From assembly GCF_000835495.1 (NCBI RefSeq), contig NW_015622541.1, positions 7,626,001-7,690,000 of the forward strand: 64,000 nt of DNA, written 5' to 3'. The position numbers and the translations under genes are program-made. Origin of the DNA: Cladophialophora immunda (Eukaryota; Ascomycota; Eurotiomycetes; Chaetothyriales; Herpotrichiellaceae). Within the stretch, counting starts at the first letter, position 1; each line of letters begins with the position of its first letter. Below are positions 32,840 to 43,649 of the stretch, in pieces. The notes beneath the pieces are model-generated. The model was given only the letters and a program-made list of their open reading frames with translations. It had not been told where the DNA came from and made no database searches.

Positions 32840-34146
32840 TCAGTCCATTTCGCCCAGCTCCTCCCTCGCCGTTACCCAGATCTTCCCGTCCCTGTAAAAT
32901 CCTTGCGGAAGATCTTTTCTGCCAGGTTTTTCATCTCTGGGGAGCTCGTTCAGCCAGCCCCAGTCGACTCGGTCCTTACAGCCCTTTTCTTTCCACGCAT
33001 TCAGGTCGACGTCAGGATCTTTCTGGAAGATTGGCAAATGGACGGGAAGCATGGTTTCGTGTGCGAGGCAGACCAGGATGTCCTTCCTCGCATCGAAGTT
33101 GGCCATGGATTGCACGGTCTTGGACGCCAGCTTCGGATCTGCATACGAAGAATGCTTGTGCCTGGAGATCTCGTACCAGGGAGTCTTTTTAGCCTGTTCC
33201 CCCTTCACACCCCGTGGATGGTGGTCAGTGAACAAACTGCACGGACACGGCTTTGGTAAGAATGCATTATTGTACAGAGCTCCTTCGGGTATGGGGTCAG
33301 GCATAGGATAGTCTTCGGAGGGACGGAAGTCTCCTGCGAAATGGCAAATGTCCCCGCCCATGAAGATGAACGTGTCGGGCGTCGTCCGTGCTAGGGCACA
33401 GATGTGGCCTACCGCGTGTCCGGGTGTATCGAGGAGATAGAGAGAGCCGTCGCCGTAGAAGTCGTGGGCGGGCAGCGATCCAATCCGAGTCTCCATCGTG
33501 ACCTCGATGCATTTGCGCCCTTCCAGATGTTCCACCCCAATGGGGGAATGCGGGTTTTCAGGGTAAGGTGGAAGAAATGTTTCCGTCGTTCCCGGCCCAT
33601 AAATCAGGTTGGTGGTTTTGGGAAAGAGGTACGTGCTGCCTGTGTGGTCGAAGTGGTAATGCGACCAGATGACATCGTCTGGGATTTGCACTCAGCGACG
33701 GAGAGAATTAATATGGCTTAGTCAAGGGCATACATACTGATGGACTGCAATTCAATGCCTCCAGCCTCTAGAATCTCGGTCACGTCCCGCTCCACTTTGA
33801 TGTATCTCAAAAAGGTGCCTAACCTTTTTGTGATCATGGGTGGCTGCTTCCACCAGTCTTTCCTTGTCCCTAGGTCAAACATGGCCTTCTTGTTCAGTCG
33901 TGGGTTCTCAATGAGGAATGCCACATCAGTGCTGTACATAATCTCGTGGCCTGGAACGGTCGGCTGAAAAAAGTGCTCTGATCCCAAAGTCATATTGCAT
34001 TCAGCGTCTATCATCCTTACACGAACACAATTATGGGACACGGGAATTTCGATCGTGGAAATTTCGATCGAGGTCATGGTTGACACAAAATCGGTCGTCG
34101 CGGCGATGCTGGCGAGAGTTGACTGGCGAGGTAAATGCTGGCACAA
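32840..34146 (-). CDS. Metallo-beta-lactamase-fold hydrolase, lactonase-like
   Basis: Two exons with a 47-nt intron (33737-33691); the second is 33690-32840. Two starts are possible: 34146 (419 residues) or 34077 (396 residues, closer to the usual fungal start, MTSIEISTIEIPVSHNCVRV). The zinc-binding HxHxDH is SHYHFDHTGS (His124, His126, Asp128, His129 counting from 34077). Next come LLDTPGHAVGHICAL (third metal-ligand His) and FMGGDICHF (bridging Asp), with a late HETMLPVHLP His. This layout is that of N-acyl-homoserine-lactone lactonase-type enzymes rather than true beta-lactamases. The likely reaction is hydrolysis of a lactone or ester, which would follow the BVMO step in ring cleavage (inference). 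No signal peptide is evident, so probably cytosolic. It is divergent from the Dabb-domain gene. Confidence 0.9.
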
Positions 34147-34877
34147 ATCTGCTGCCCTCTCTGGGTCTTTGGAGATCCTTAATGAATCAGAGATTCAGAG
34201 TATCAGAAAGTATCAGCTGTAAAATAGTATCAAGATGGCCGAGTGACTTTTCAGGTGTGAGAAATACGGCAGGCCGCTGGAAGACCACGCTCTGAATTTC
34301 AATAACACACTCAGGCGCGTTATGGGACGCAGATCTAGCGTCTCTTGTAGGGGGCGTAAATTACGTATAATTGAAAGAGCCGGGTCAGATTATATCACAT
34401 AGTAGTGCCATTGGTTCTCACCGGCAGTCCGGCTTCTCATGAGAACCTGGTGTCGAAATGGAAAGAGTGTCACGAAGCCTTCGGTCCAAAATTTCCCTGT
34501 CGCCCATGCCTTTTGTGGTCACTCCGATTCATCCGGCACCGTATTCCCGGTCACTCGGCAGCCTTTACCACCCCACGACGGACAATAACAGCTCACAATC
34601 AAACGCTTGGGGAAGTACCTTTCGTTAAACGACCTGAACTCGGCAATTACCAGCGGATGAGACTGGCCAGTGACCAAGGACTGGTTAAATTTGCCGTGGT
34701 CCGGGGCATAGCTTTATGAGACATCGTATACTTATTAGTGCCGAAGAAGTCGTGATGGGATGAAGAGCGAGTATTAACTGTACAGCAATTCATACCATAT
34801 TCCAGCTCTGTCCTTCGCAAGAATCGTTGACGTAATACCTTGCGGCGCGTGTGCTTGTCGGGTCATAAATCGCAAAG
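34147..34877. promoter_or_regulatory. Divergent promoter of MBL hydrolase and Dabb-domain gene
   Basis: 731 bp between two outward-facing genes. A 104-codon plus-strand open frame (34405-34719) has no recognisable features. No GGATRTA array was found here. Promoter role is inferred from gene orientation. Confidence 0.4.
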
Positions 34878-35254
34878 ATGGGCCTCTACCACATGGGTAA
34901 CTACTGCCTCGTCCACCGTCTCTCCGAGGATAGCAAGCTGACGAGACTGAAAGTCCTCTTCAAATTCAAGAATGATACAGATCCTGAAGATCTCAAGACA
35001 CTGGATACACTGAGTAGTACACTCCTTGGGAAAGTCTCAGGTGAGCGGCAATCTTGCGGCCTTGGAGAGGGAAAAACTATCGACAACCTGGGGATGTTGA
35101 TTCTGATGATACAGGGCTGGTTGACATGAAAACGGGCCCGCCACTTCCAGCCACGAGCGCGCGAGCCAAGGGATTCGAGTATGCCGCCGTGGCGACCCTA
35201 GAAGGTGCCCAGTTTCTAGACGGCTTTGTCAAGCATCCCATACATGGAGATTAA
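34878..35254 (+). CDS. Stress-responsive A/B barrel (Dabb) domain protein
   Basis: Two exons, 34878-35040 and 35115-35254, with a 74-nt intron; 303 nt, 100 residues, the usual size of single-domain Dabb proteins. The family pattern is clear: an N-terminal strand with the HRL...VLFKFK core, a helix with LDTLSSTLLGKVSGL at the splice junction, then RAKGFEYAAVATLEGAQFLDGFVKHPIHGD. The protein ends directly after the conserved HPxH, slightly earlier than many relatives, which continue with another strand. Dabb proteins form dimeric alpha+beta barrels. Members include polyketide cyclases such as olivetolic acid cyclase and small degradative or stress proteins. Here it pairs divergently with the lactonase-like MBL, suggesting a part in the same pathway, for example isomerisation or cyclisation of an intermediate (inference). 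Confidence 0.78.
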
Positions 35255-35674
35255 GTGGATGGGGCACCAATTTACAAGTATATGCCTGCTAATCCATGGT
35301 GGGCAGACTGATCGCGCTCGTCGGGAAGATCGCCGAAGCGACTCTGGCTTTTGACTTGGAATTTTAACAAGGCGACGGAGAGAAGGATATAGGCATACAA
35401 GGTCGATAGACAAAGCAAAGTTCCAAACATGTTGAGGTATTTTGCCGGCATCCTGCCCCGCGCGGACCATAAATAAATGCAATTAAACCACATTTGCTGT
35501 GTCGGACAGTGTAGTCGTGGCCAGAGTCGTGCTTTATTTAATGATCCTATGGCAATTTATACACGTCTATTGTTTCCGTTGATGGTGTCCAACCCATTTG
35601 TAGCTTTTCTCGCGGCCGAATTCACACATCTTGTGCAGACGCATCTCCGAGTCTGGCACGGGTTCGAGGGCTAC
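35255..35674. other. Convergent intergenic region
   Basis: 420 bp between the Dabb gene (plus) and the atypical SDR (minus). No gene recognised. A long plus-strand open frame further right is only the antisense of the SDR. Confidence 0.45.
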
Positions 35675-36530
35675 CTACGCAACCAACGCACCTCCATTGC
35701 TCTCCACGACTGCGCCGGTGTTGTTTCGGTCTTTCATGACGGCCAAATACAGCTCGACCACATCCTCGACCCTCCCAACCACTCCTGTAGCCAGGGACAG
35801 GCCATACTTGTCGAGAAATGCTTTCCTTGCGTCCGGGTTCCCCACAAACTTGGGATCCCACAACTCGGTATTGACCGCACCAGGCTCAACCAGGTTCACC
35901 CGAATCGGCTTCAGCTCGTGGGCCAAGTTCCGGGTCAGTCCAACCAAGCCGGACATGAAGCCTGCGACGGGCGTCCAGTCTTTGTTCGGCTGCTGCACGA
36001 TCGTGCCCGAGGTGAAGGTGATGCTACTGCCGTTGTTGTTGTGGAGGTAGTGGCGACCATGTTTCGCCACGAAGAAAGGCGCGAAGAAACGAACCATGCC
36101 TGCTTGCTTGAGCATTGCCATGTCGATAGACTCGAGCGGTTTTATGGCGAGCGGATCCCCGGCCGTGAAGACGATATGGTCCAGTTTGGCATTGATTTGC
36201 TGGAAGAGCTTCTCGATGTTGGACTCGAGCGTCGCTTCGTCGGCCAGATTGCACGCGATGCCCGTGATCTTGGTCTTGCTGTCGGGATAGGCATTCTGAA
36301 GGCGCGAGATGGTCGCTTCGATTTTGGCCTGGCGCGACGACGAGACGTACAGATTGGCGACTTTGAATTCGACACAGGCTTCTGCGACGCCAAAGCCCAG
36401 ACTGTAACAGGGAAAAAGGGATTAGTTACCGCTCAAGGCGCTCATGAGAAGGACCATCTGACCCAGATGTGCCACCAATGATCAGGACGGATTGACCCTC
36501 CAGTTTATTGAGGTATTTGTTTTGAGCCAT
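35675..36530 (-). CDS. Atypical SDR lacking the YxxxK catalytic pair
   Basis: Two exons, 36530-36463 and 36401-35675, with a 61-nt intron; 795 nt, 264 residues. The Rossmann motif GGTSGLGFG spans the splice junction, followed by ANLYVSSSR after beta-2, DHIVFTAGD in place of NNAG, SSITFTSGT (active-site Ser region), and PIRVNLVEPGAVNTELW. The stretch after the Ser reads PVAGFMSGLVGLTRNLAHEL, where Tyr and Lys of the usual YxxxK are both absent. This belongs to a known group of fungal SDR-like proteins with a degenerate active site. NAD(P) binding may persist, but conventional alcohol/ketone chemistry is doubtful. Its upstream region carries a six-unit 8-bp GGATRTA array, hinting at co-regulation with the permeases (inference). 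Confidence 0.88.
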
Positions 36531-38665
36531 GCTTGTCAACGGTATCCGCTTTCAGACTGACTGGTATTCTTTGTGACAATCGTACCAAGTTCCAAAGCCG
36601 TCGTGACGATACCATTCGAAAAGCGCCGCTCAGCGTTGCTTGATATAGATGGCCTCGCTGTTATTCGGCTCGAATTGTCTCCAGGAGTCTTCGCTCGTAG
36701 CAACGCCCATCGTACGTTCCATGCACTAAACGGCGGGCCATCGCGCCTCCATCTTCAGGGAGCTAGGCAACCTACGGGGAAATACCCCCGCAATACTCGT
36801 GGGCGCGGGGTATTCATACTGGGTGAACCAGTTTGCCGTTAGCCTCCTAGTGACATCGTCGCCTATATCCCGATATCCGCGGAACCCTACATCCCTACAT
36901 CCCGACATCTGTCGCCCCCAAATACACTACTAACCCTTACAACTCATCCGTCTTTCCGCGCCGTGCGACAACAGTATGCTCTGGTGTCCCGGGAATACAG
37001 GATTCCTGCCACCATAAGTCTTGACTGGTGTTGTGTGGAGGAAAGGAAAACTACTCGGGGCAGCACATTCCGGGACAGGTTCATGCCGGAATACAATCAA
37101 GTCTTGTGTTCAGCACAAGATAGGTACTGGTTGAATCAAAATCACTTCAGACTCCCATTACTGGTACTGATAATATAGCAGAACCATGTTACATTCGCTT
37201 TGTGAAATCATAAGTTGTACACGTGGACGCATGTCCTTCAAACCCGGCAATGAATTCAAGAATTACTTGTGTGAATACAGCCTATGATTAGCATGACATA
37301 ACACATCGCGATCAGCCTAAACTTGAATTTTCGTCAAATAATCTTGGCTTCCTTCATGAGAAATTTCAGCTTTATCTGTTGTGAATCAATTCACGAACAG
37401 AAAGAAAGGTCGGGATCTAGGCTGAGGCTGATCCAGTCGAAATTTCCGCATCGGCAAGTATAAGGACGCTAAGCATGAGCAATCTCGAGCCAAGGTGTGA
37501 GAAAATAAGTTTGTCGTCAACGGTTCCGTTCCTTGATATGCCAGCACCGTGTGATGACCAGACAATTCGTTCAAGTCTGGCGGGCAGTTGCCTCTGGAAA
37601 TGCTCTTGGTCTGTGTTTCTTCAGGCACACAGACTGCTCGTTCTGCTTTTGGAGTTTTCGCACATGGTCGCAGTATAAGAGGTCGCGGATTTGATTGAAT
37701 GAACAAGGCTGCCATGAACAAGGGTCCTAACGGGACCGAGGAAGGGTACAAATCGGAACAGAGGAAGCCCTCGCCAGATAGTGGGAGTCTTCGCAGGATA
37801 TCTCGCCAATTGGAAGTTAGGAAGCCGGATCAAAACGTGGACGACCTACTTCTGCTGAGGATAAGAAAACACTGCTCCCAAGATCGTGTCCCAATCACAA
37901 GCCAAAGTAGCCCTTATCATCCAAAGACTGTGTCCTCGGCAATCGGAGCAAAGTAGGGGTTATCGTCGACACCTCGAGCAGAAGCGTTGCTGGTGTGAAC
38001 GCTGTCAACAACTAGATGAGATTTTCTTCTGATGGTGCCGCACAGGATCAAATGCTTTGACCAGCCACTGGCGCCGAGGAATTTAGTCAACCCACTTACG
38101 TATTTCGCTTATCGTGGCTCGATGTTGTTATCCGCCCCTACACGATAAGTTAGCGTGGATTTACATACATACGCTGATACAATCCTTCACAAAAGCTTTA
38201 GGTAGTTATAAGCGTGGCCATCTAGTGGCCCAGCTTCGTTTAGGTATAGACGCCTAAATTTGCAATCGGCCCTTTTGATTTGCCAGCATGGCGAGGCGTG
38301 GCCGAATTTTACGAACGTGCGCCATCTGGACCGTGGCCTCCGCAGAAGCAAGTTCTCGGAATGCAGTGCACTACCTATGAGATTCCGTTCTCCCTCTTGG
38401 CTATTGGCCCTTATCTCGGAGACCAGGGCCTGTCATAGGCTTGACAGTCTTTTTGAGGGCCGCTAGGGCGAAGCTTCCGATGCTTATCAGCAGACATGGC
38501 AGAAGCTGAAATGCGGGCGGCGATCCCAACGTCACAGGGATCTCTCGAAAAAAATATCTGGAGGAGAAGCTGTAAACGTACTTCATTGTCCCCTCTTCCT
38601 TCTACGTCCCGTTTGCATTGAGACTGTCGTATACCCCCAACACTACCATCTCCTCCTCGCCCACC
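36531..38665. other. 2.1 kb intergenic region between atypical SDR and NCS1 permease
   Basis: No gene recognised on either strand; frames such as 37386-37751 (minus) and 37699-37956 (plus) have no motifs. It holds the 8-bp repeat array at 36863-36910, an AT-rich section around 37150-37400, and the NCS1 promoter, whose ATG sits in a good context (CACCATGG). Confidence 0.5.
36863..36910 (-). promoter_or_regulatory. Six contiguous 8-bp units of a GGATRTA-type element
   Basis: Reading the plus strand in steps of eight from 36863 gives CTATATCC, CGATATCC, GCGGAACC, CTACATCC, CTACATCC and CGACATCT. Four of the six match YRYATCC or the reverse complement of GGATRTAG, one differs by a base, and one is degenerate. 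On the minus strand, the transcribed strand of the adjacent SDR, the unit reads GGATRTAG. The array lies about 335-380 bp upstream of the SDR start. The exact 8-bp step recurs at 32.1 kb. Confidence 0.5.
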
Positions 38666-41020
38666 ATGGCATCCTCAGATGAGAAAAATTACTACAATGA
38701 GAAAGACGCATCCTACGTTGTCGAGCCTCCTGTCGAGGAGCCCGTTGGAGTTGGTCGCGTGACTGGTCTCAAGAGACGTCTGCCCCGCTTCAGCCTTGAG
38801 GTTCGTCAGGAGGAAAGTAGTTTTGCTGCCACAAAGAGCGCCTCGAATGCCGACTTCGATCCAATCCCTCCATCAAAGCGTACCTGGAACTGGGGCGCAT
38901 ATGTGGCCTACTGGATGGCCGATGCTTGGGCTGTCTCGAACTGGGAAGTCGGTGAGTGACCCTGCAATGAGACCCGTGTCTGGAGAGAAAGAGAGCACCG
39001 ATTCTGACTCGTTTGTGGCGCAGCTTCTTCCATCATCGCCGTCGGCCTCAGCTGGAAAATGGCAATCGGAGCCTGCGTCCTGGGCAACTTTATCATGGGT
39101 CTCGTCATTACCATCAATGGCAGAATGGGTGCCAGAGTAGGTTGAGTCCTGTGACAGGCCGAGCCGCAGCTTATGTGGAATAGCTTCACACTCCGTTCCC
39201 TGTTCTCTCACGCATGCCATTTGGCTACTACTTCAGCTACTTCGTCGTCGTGTCCCGCTGCGTCCTCGCCATCGTCTGGCTCGGGTTAGTTTGTCCAACC
39301 AATAACTGCATCACTATATGAAACTAAAATGTGCATCAGTGTCCAAACCACGACTGGGGGTCAATGCATGACCGTTCTACTCACAGCTATCTGGCCAAGC
39401 TTTGCCAACATTCCTAATCACATACCTGCGAGCGAGGGGATCACTACAGCAGGAATGGTTGGCTTTTTGCTCTACTTCCTGCTCCAACTTCCCTTCTTGT
39501 GCATACCATACACCAAGGTATGGACTGGCAGCCAGCCTCCTCTTGCTTCACGGGCTTGACTAACACCACAAAGGTCCAATACTTTTTTGCTTTCAAGAGT
39601 ATTATTGCCCCAATAATTTTCTTGGCCATTTTTGGTTCTACATTGCACAAGGCCGGCGGCACCATCAGTAACAGCACAGTCATCACTCAAGGCACCACTT
39701 TGAGCGGTTCGACCCTTGCATGGGCCTTCTTCGGCAGTAAGTGAAGCTTTGCGCCTGAATCAATACTGCCTTTCCCTCTAACCAGAGTCCCTCTTGCAGA
39801 TCTCAATGGAGTCTTGGGCAACTACGCCACCTTGGGCCTAAACATCGCCGATTTTTCGAGGTACTCCAACAAGCCCAGCGCACAGAATGTCCAAGCCATC
39901 GTGATCCCCGTAATCTTCAGTGAGTTCTCCGCTGCCTATGGTCACGACAGCCGGCTAACCATTTCGATTCACAGCTATTGTTGGATTGCTCGGCATCTTC
40001 ACTGCCGCCGCCTCTCAGACGGCGTATAACGAAATCATCTGGAACCCCATCGTAATCATCAATCTCTGGATGAAGTCGGGGTCCCACGGTGGCCGGGCTG
40101 CTGCGGCCTTTGGCGCCATCGGCTTGATCATCGTCACCCTCGGTATCAATATCTCTGCCAACTCCATAAGCGCAGCCAACGACCTCATGTCTTTCTGTCC
40201 CAAGTACATCAACATCCGCCGTGGCCAACTGCTTGCTGCCGTCATTGGTAGCTGGGGCTTTGTTCCGGTAAGTCGGACCGCCTGTCTGCAAAGCTATCAT
40301 TGCCCCGCTGACTACAGCCACAGTGGAAAATCCTCGCATCAGCCGCAAAATTCCTTGCATTCCTCGGCGGTTACACCATTTTCCTGGGTCCCATGACATC
40401 AATCCTTATGACTGAGTTCGTACTTCCACATATACCCACAACTCCCACCTATCGCGTCCAAAACCACTAACTTGTTGTCTTGTGCCGTAGTTACTACATT
40501 GTTCGGCGGGGTAAAGTGTCCGTACCTGACATGTACAACTTCCACGGCATATACCGCTATTCACCCAGATTCGCCACCAACTGGCGCGCTGTCGTCGCCT
40601 TCTTTATCGGCTGCATTCCCCCGCTTCCCGGGTTTGTCAACAATATTGTTGAGGCTGGCAACGGCAAGACAAGCGTCTCTTTGGGCGGTCAACACCTGTG
40701 CGTCTTCTCCTTTCCGTTCTCCATAATAAACCTGCTCCCAAGGAGCTTGGTGCTCGCTGACATTGCGCGCAACTTGGTCGGAGCTATGCTAACAACTCTG
40801 CTCGCGCAGTTTCGCCATCGGGTATATCTACTCCTTCATTGCCGCCGGCGTCTTTTACTGGGGTTTCAATCGCTTCTTCCCACACACCGAGTCCATCATG
40901 GACCATGCCGAGACGGGCGAGGACATTATTGCGGCCAACGATGCCAAGAATATGGAGGAGCGCCGCGCCAGCTGGGCTGAGCGGAGGCCAAGTGCAGTCT
41001 CGAGATTTTTCCAAGTTTAG
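38666..41020 (+). CDS. NCS1-family (Fur-type) nucleobase/allantoin/hydantoin permease
   Basis: Ten exons: 38666-38951, 39024-39136, 39184-39284, 39340-39517, 39574-39736, 39800-39919, 39975-40267, 40324-40415, 40491-40697 and 40810-41020. The sum is 1764 nt, 587 residues. The Kozak-like CACCATGG at 38666 is chosen over an upstream ATG. Landmarks are PIPPSKRTWNWGAYVAYWMADAWAVSNWEVG (opening helix), ARLHTPFPVLSRMPFGYYFSYF, NLNGVLGNYATLGLNIADFSRYS, ISAANDLMSFCPKYINIRRGQ, YTIFLGPMTSILMTDYYIVRRGKVSVPDMY and a final cytosolic tail. This is the Fur branch of NCS1 secondary transporters, which import uracil, allantoin, uridine, thiamine or hydantoins with protons. Twelve membrane helices are expected. 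The exact substrate is unknown. Many small introns are typical for this family in filamentous fungi. Confidence 0.92.
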
Positions 41021-41741
41021 AGTCTCCCAAACGACTTCGCCTGGGGAACGTCTGTCGACGCGCATCCGCAATTTGGAGCTCCTCCTACACGCCTATATTG
41101 GTATGTCCAATAGCATTCGACGGGTTGGGCAGCAGTTTGAGATATGACTCTTGAAGAGATGGTGCGATGAGCCGCTGAGAGCCAGCCAACCTCTGGGCTG
41201 TGGTGAACTATCCACTGGGGACAACGTGAATCACGATCTCTAAAATATTCTGCGGGTCTATACACAATGGATTTTAGCGAGCAATGTAGAAACACATGTC
41301 TGGCACGGAATCTGGGACATCCGATTATTAGGGGCAAGACGAGGCCCTCATTGCTTAGATCATAGTGCCGCTCAGGCATTGCTCAAATGAGGTCTATTTA
41401 CCGGACACACCCGCAGCTTTGGTATAACGAAAGTGCGCTAGCTGCACAGCCAACTGCAACCGGCTGAAGCTGAGTGGCGTTTTGAGGCGACCGTGCGTAC
41501 TAGGCCTGTTACGATGGCCGAGTGCATGACTTTGTGTTCCTTCCCAGAACTGAAATGCGGCTGGTGACCGAGGTCGTCTGGAAAGAGTCGACCTCGGGGG
41601 CACGGTGGCTTGAGAATGTGTAAGCTAGTAGAACGTGCCATGGCAATGTTGTTCAAGGTCTCCTTTGCTTAGGTATTTAGATTTTGGTCGTCTCAGCTAT
41701 TGTCAACCATCTCGAAAAAAGGCCACCAAACCGCTCTTTCA
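41021..41741. other. Intergenic between NCS1 permease and PhyH gene
   Basis: 721 bp; contains the permease 3' region and the PhyH promoter. Short open frames only. Confidence 0.4.
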
Positions 41742-43169
41742 ATGGCCACTCAAACACAAGTCACTACATCGCGTTTAAAGGCTCTAGGAGCTGCGGCTGA
41801 CATCAATCAAAATGCCAATCTCGCAAAGTTTACAGAACCGAGCGCCGATGACGAATATGACAATGCTGTTCAGCTGATTGAAAGCAAGTTGGACAAAATG
41901 GCAGCAGTCGACGCTCTGTTCACGGTGAATCTGGGCTCCAATCACCCCGGACTCCTGGTTGACGCTCGGAACTCTGGAAGGGCCACAATGTCCCAGATTA
42001 CCGATCGACAGCAATGCGATCTCGAGTCTTGCTCGGCCGATCTCTATGTGAGACCACATATGATACAACGATTTGTTGACGGTGTGATGGATGCGCGATA
42101 CGCACTCAACTGGGGTCACATTTTCGCCATCGGTGCTACACGAGTTGCCATCAAGTTTGTCGACGTGCTCACCAGCTTCGAGGCTATTCATCCCAAGCTA
42201 GATCCATCCATTATCGACAAGTTGCCTCGACCCACCGAAGACGTTGGCCAGGTAAAGGCGGACTTGAGCAAATGGGGGTATGGATTTGTCAAGAATGCAC
42301 TCTCACCTGAGGAGCTCCAAAAACTACAGAAGCGTCTCAAGGACCAAGCCCGCGGCGAGGCCGAGGCAGGTGTTGGGTTTTTCGATGGCGGCGAAACGAT
42401 GCCTAACCAAAGACTGTGGTGTCTACACAACAAGGGTCAGGAGTTCATAGATCTCCTTGACCACAACAAGGTCCTTAAACAGTTTCTCCCGCCGCACTTG
42501 GGAGACGACGCAATTCTCTTCAGCTATACGGCAAACATTGCCCGGCCAGGCAATTCCCCCATGTACCTTCACACAGATCAGCTTACGGTGAGATCTTCAT
42601 CCGATGCATTGGCTTCGAACTGACAAAAGATGTAGATACAGCCCCCTATTCGGAACATCAACTTCGGACTGAACTTCATGTTCTTTCTCACCGACAGTAA
42701 GTCTTCACTTTCTCCATCCTGTCCAGACAGCGCTTCTGACATGCAGGATGCAGTCACTGCGGAAAATGGTGGGACGTTGGTGATGCCAGGCTCCCATACC
42801 GGCAATTTTGCACCAGATGATCCATACGATGTCTCCGATTGTGTTGCAGCCGAAGGACCCGCCGGGACGTGCATGGTCTTTGAGAGCCGACTATGGCACG
42901 CCACCGGACCCAATCGAACGCCAGGAAGCGAGAGGCCAGTGATCATTGTATTCTTCATGCGCCCGTTCATTCGACCGCAAGAGAACTTCTTCTTCTCTTT
43001 ACGGCCTGGTCTCGAAGAGAACTTGAGTGACAGGGTCAAGGGGTTTCTTGGATACAGAAGCACTGGAAGCATTGGTGGTGTGGAAGGGAAGACGAAGGAC
43101 GGAACATTTGTGAAGAAATTGGAAAACCCGGTCGGAATCCTCGGGGGCGAAAGTGTACCGCTCAACTGA
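41742..43169 (+). CDS. Phytanoyl-CoA dioxygenase (PhyH)-family Fe(II)/2-oxoglutarate oxygenase
   Basis: Three exons: 41742-42587, 42636-42696 and 42754-43169, with introns of 48 and 57 nt; 1323 nt, 440 residues. The jelly-roll iron site is visible as MYLHTDQ (His277, Asp279) and the distal FESRLWHATGPN (His351). The segment FGLNFMFFLTDITAENGGTLVMPGSH, restored by splicing, is the PhyH hallmark. The N-terminal ~160 residues are not part of the catalytic core and include a poorly conserved helical region. Family members hydroxylate fatty acyl-CoAs, terpenoids, meroterpenoids or small metabolites with O2 and 2-oxoglutarate. It is co-oriented with and upstream of a Zn2Cys6 regulator. Predicted cytosolic or peroxisomal; the C-terminal VPLN is not a PTS1. 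Confidence 0.92.
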
Positions 43170-43649
43170 GAGCTCAGCTACACGATGAGTTGTCACGACC
43201 TGGCTTCTCCTGTCCAGCCCTAATTTTCGGAGCTAAGACTTGTTCACCCTGTAGCAAGAAATTCGTCATCCATACAAAAGCCACCTAATAAGCACATTTC
43301 TACCTTGCTGAGTGGTTTGCCTAGTGATGCTTGCTGCCGAGTGAGAGCTCATGTATATAAGATAGACCAGAAGTATTTAGAAGTTGTCAACGTCCTGTAA
43401 GTCGGTCGAACCAAGGGGGTGCGCAAGGCTGGGAGCGGTGGGGAAAATCTTGTCCATGTTTGGCTAGCCGAGGCCGAATTGTCCCTGTTTAAGGAAAGAG
43501 TCAAGGCGGGGTGCGGAGTCGAACTTTGGCCAGGACTACCACCACGCTCTATGCGGAGTACTCAGACTGATGCTGTTAGCCGTTTGGCAGGATCATTATT
43601 CCTTTCGTATCACTCCGAAGTGTCATACCAGTAGTCATCGACGAGACTC
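43170..43649. promoter_or_regulatory. Promoter region of Zn2Cys6 regulator
   Basis: 480 bp between the PhyH stop and the regulator ATG. A TATA-like TGTATATAAG lies near 43352-43362, about 290 bp upstream of the ATG. No gene recognised. Confidence 0.4.

Noticed and set aside
35477..36481. 334-codon plus-strand open frame
   Set aside because: Antisense to the atypical SDR, composition Arg/His/Val-rich without motifs; the minus-strand model explains the sequence.
36885..36910. CCCTACATCCCTACATCCC run as telomere-like repeat
   Set aside because: The unit is 8 bp with a variable core and does not match TTAGGG/CCCTAA; it fits the GGATRTA element seen elsewhere.
43500..43560. GGAGTCGAACTTTGG segment reminiscent of a tRNA 3' half
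   Set aside because: The rest of a cloverleaf is absent; likely chance similarity.
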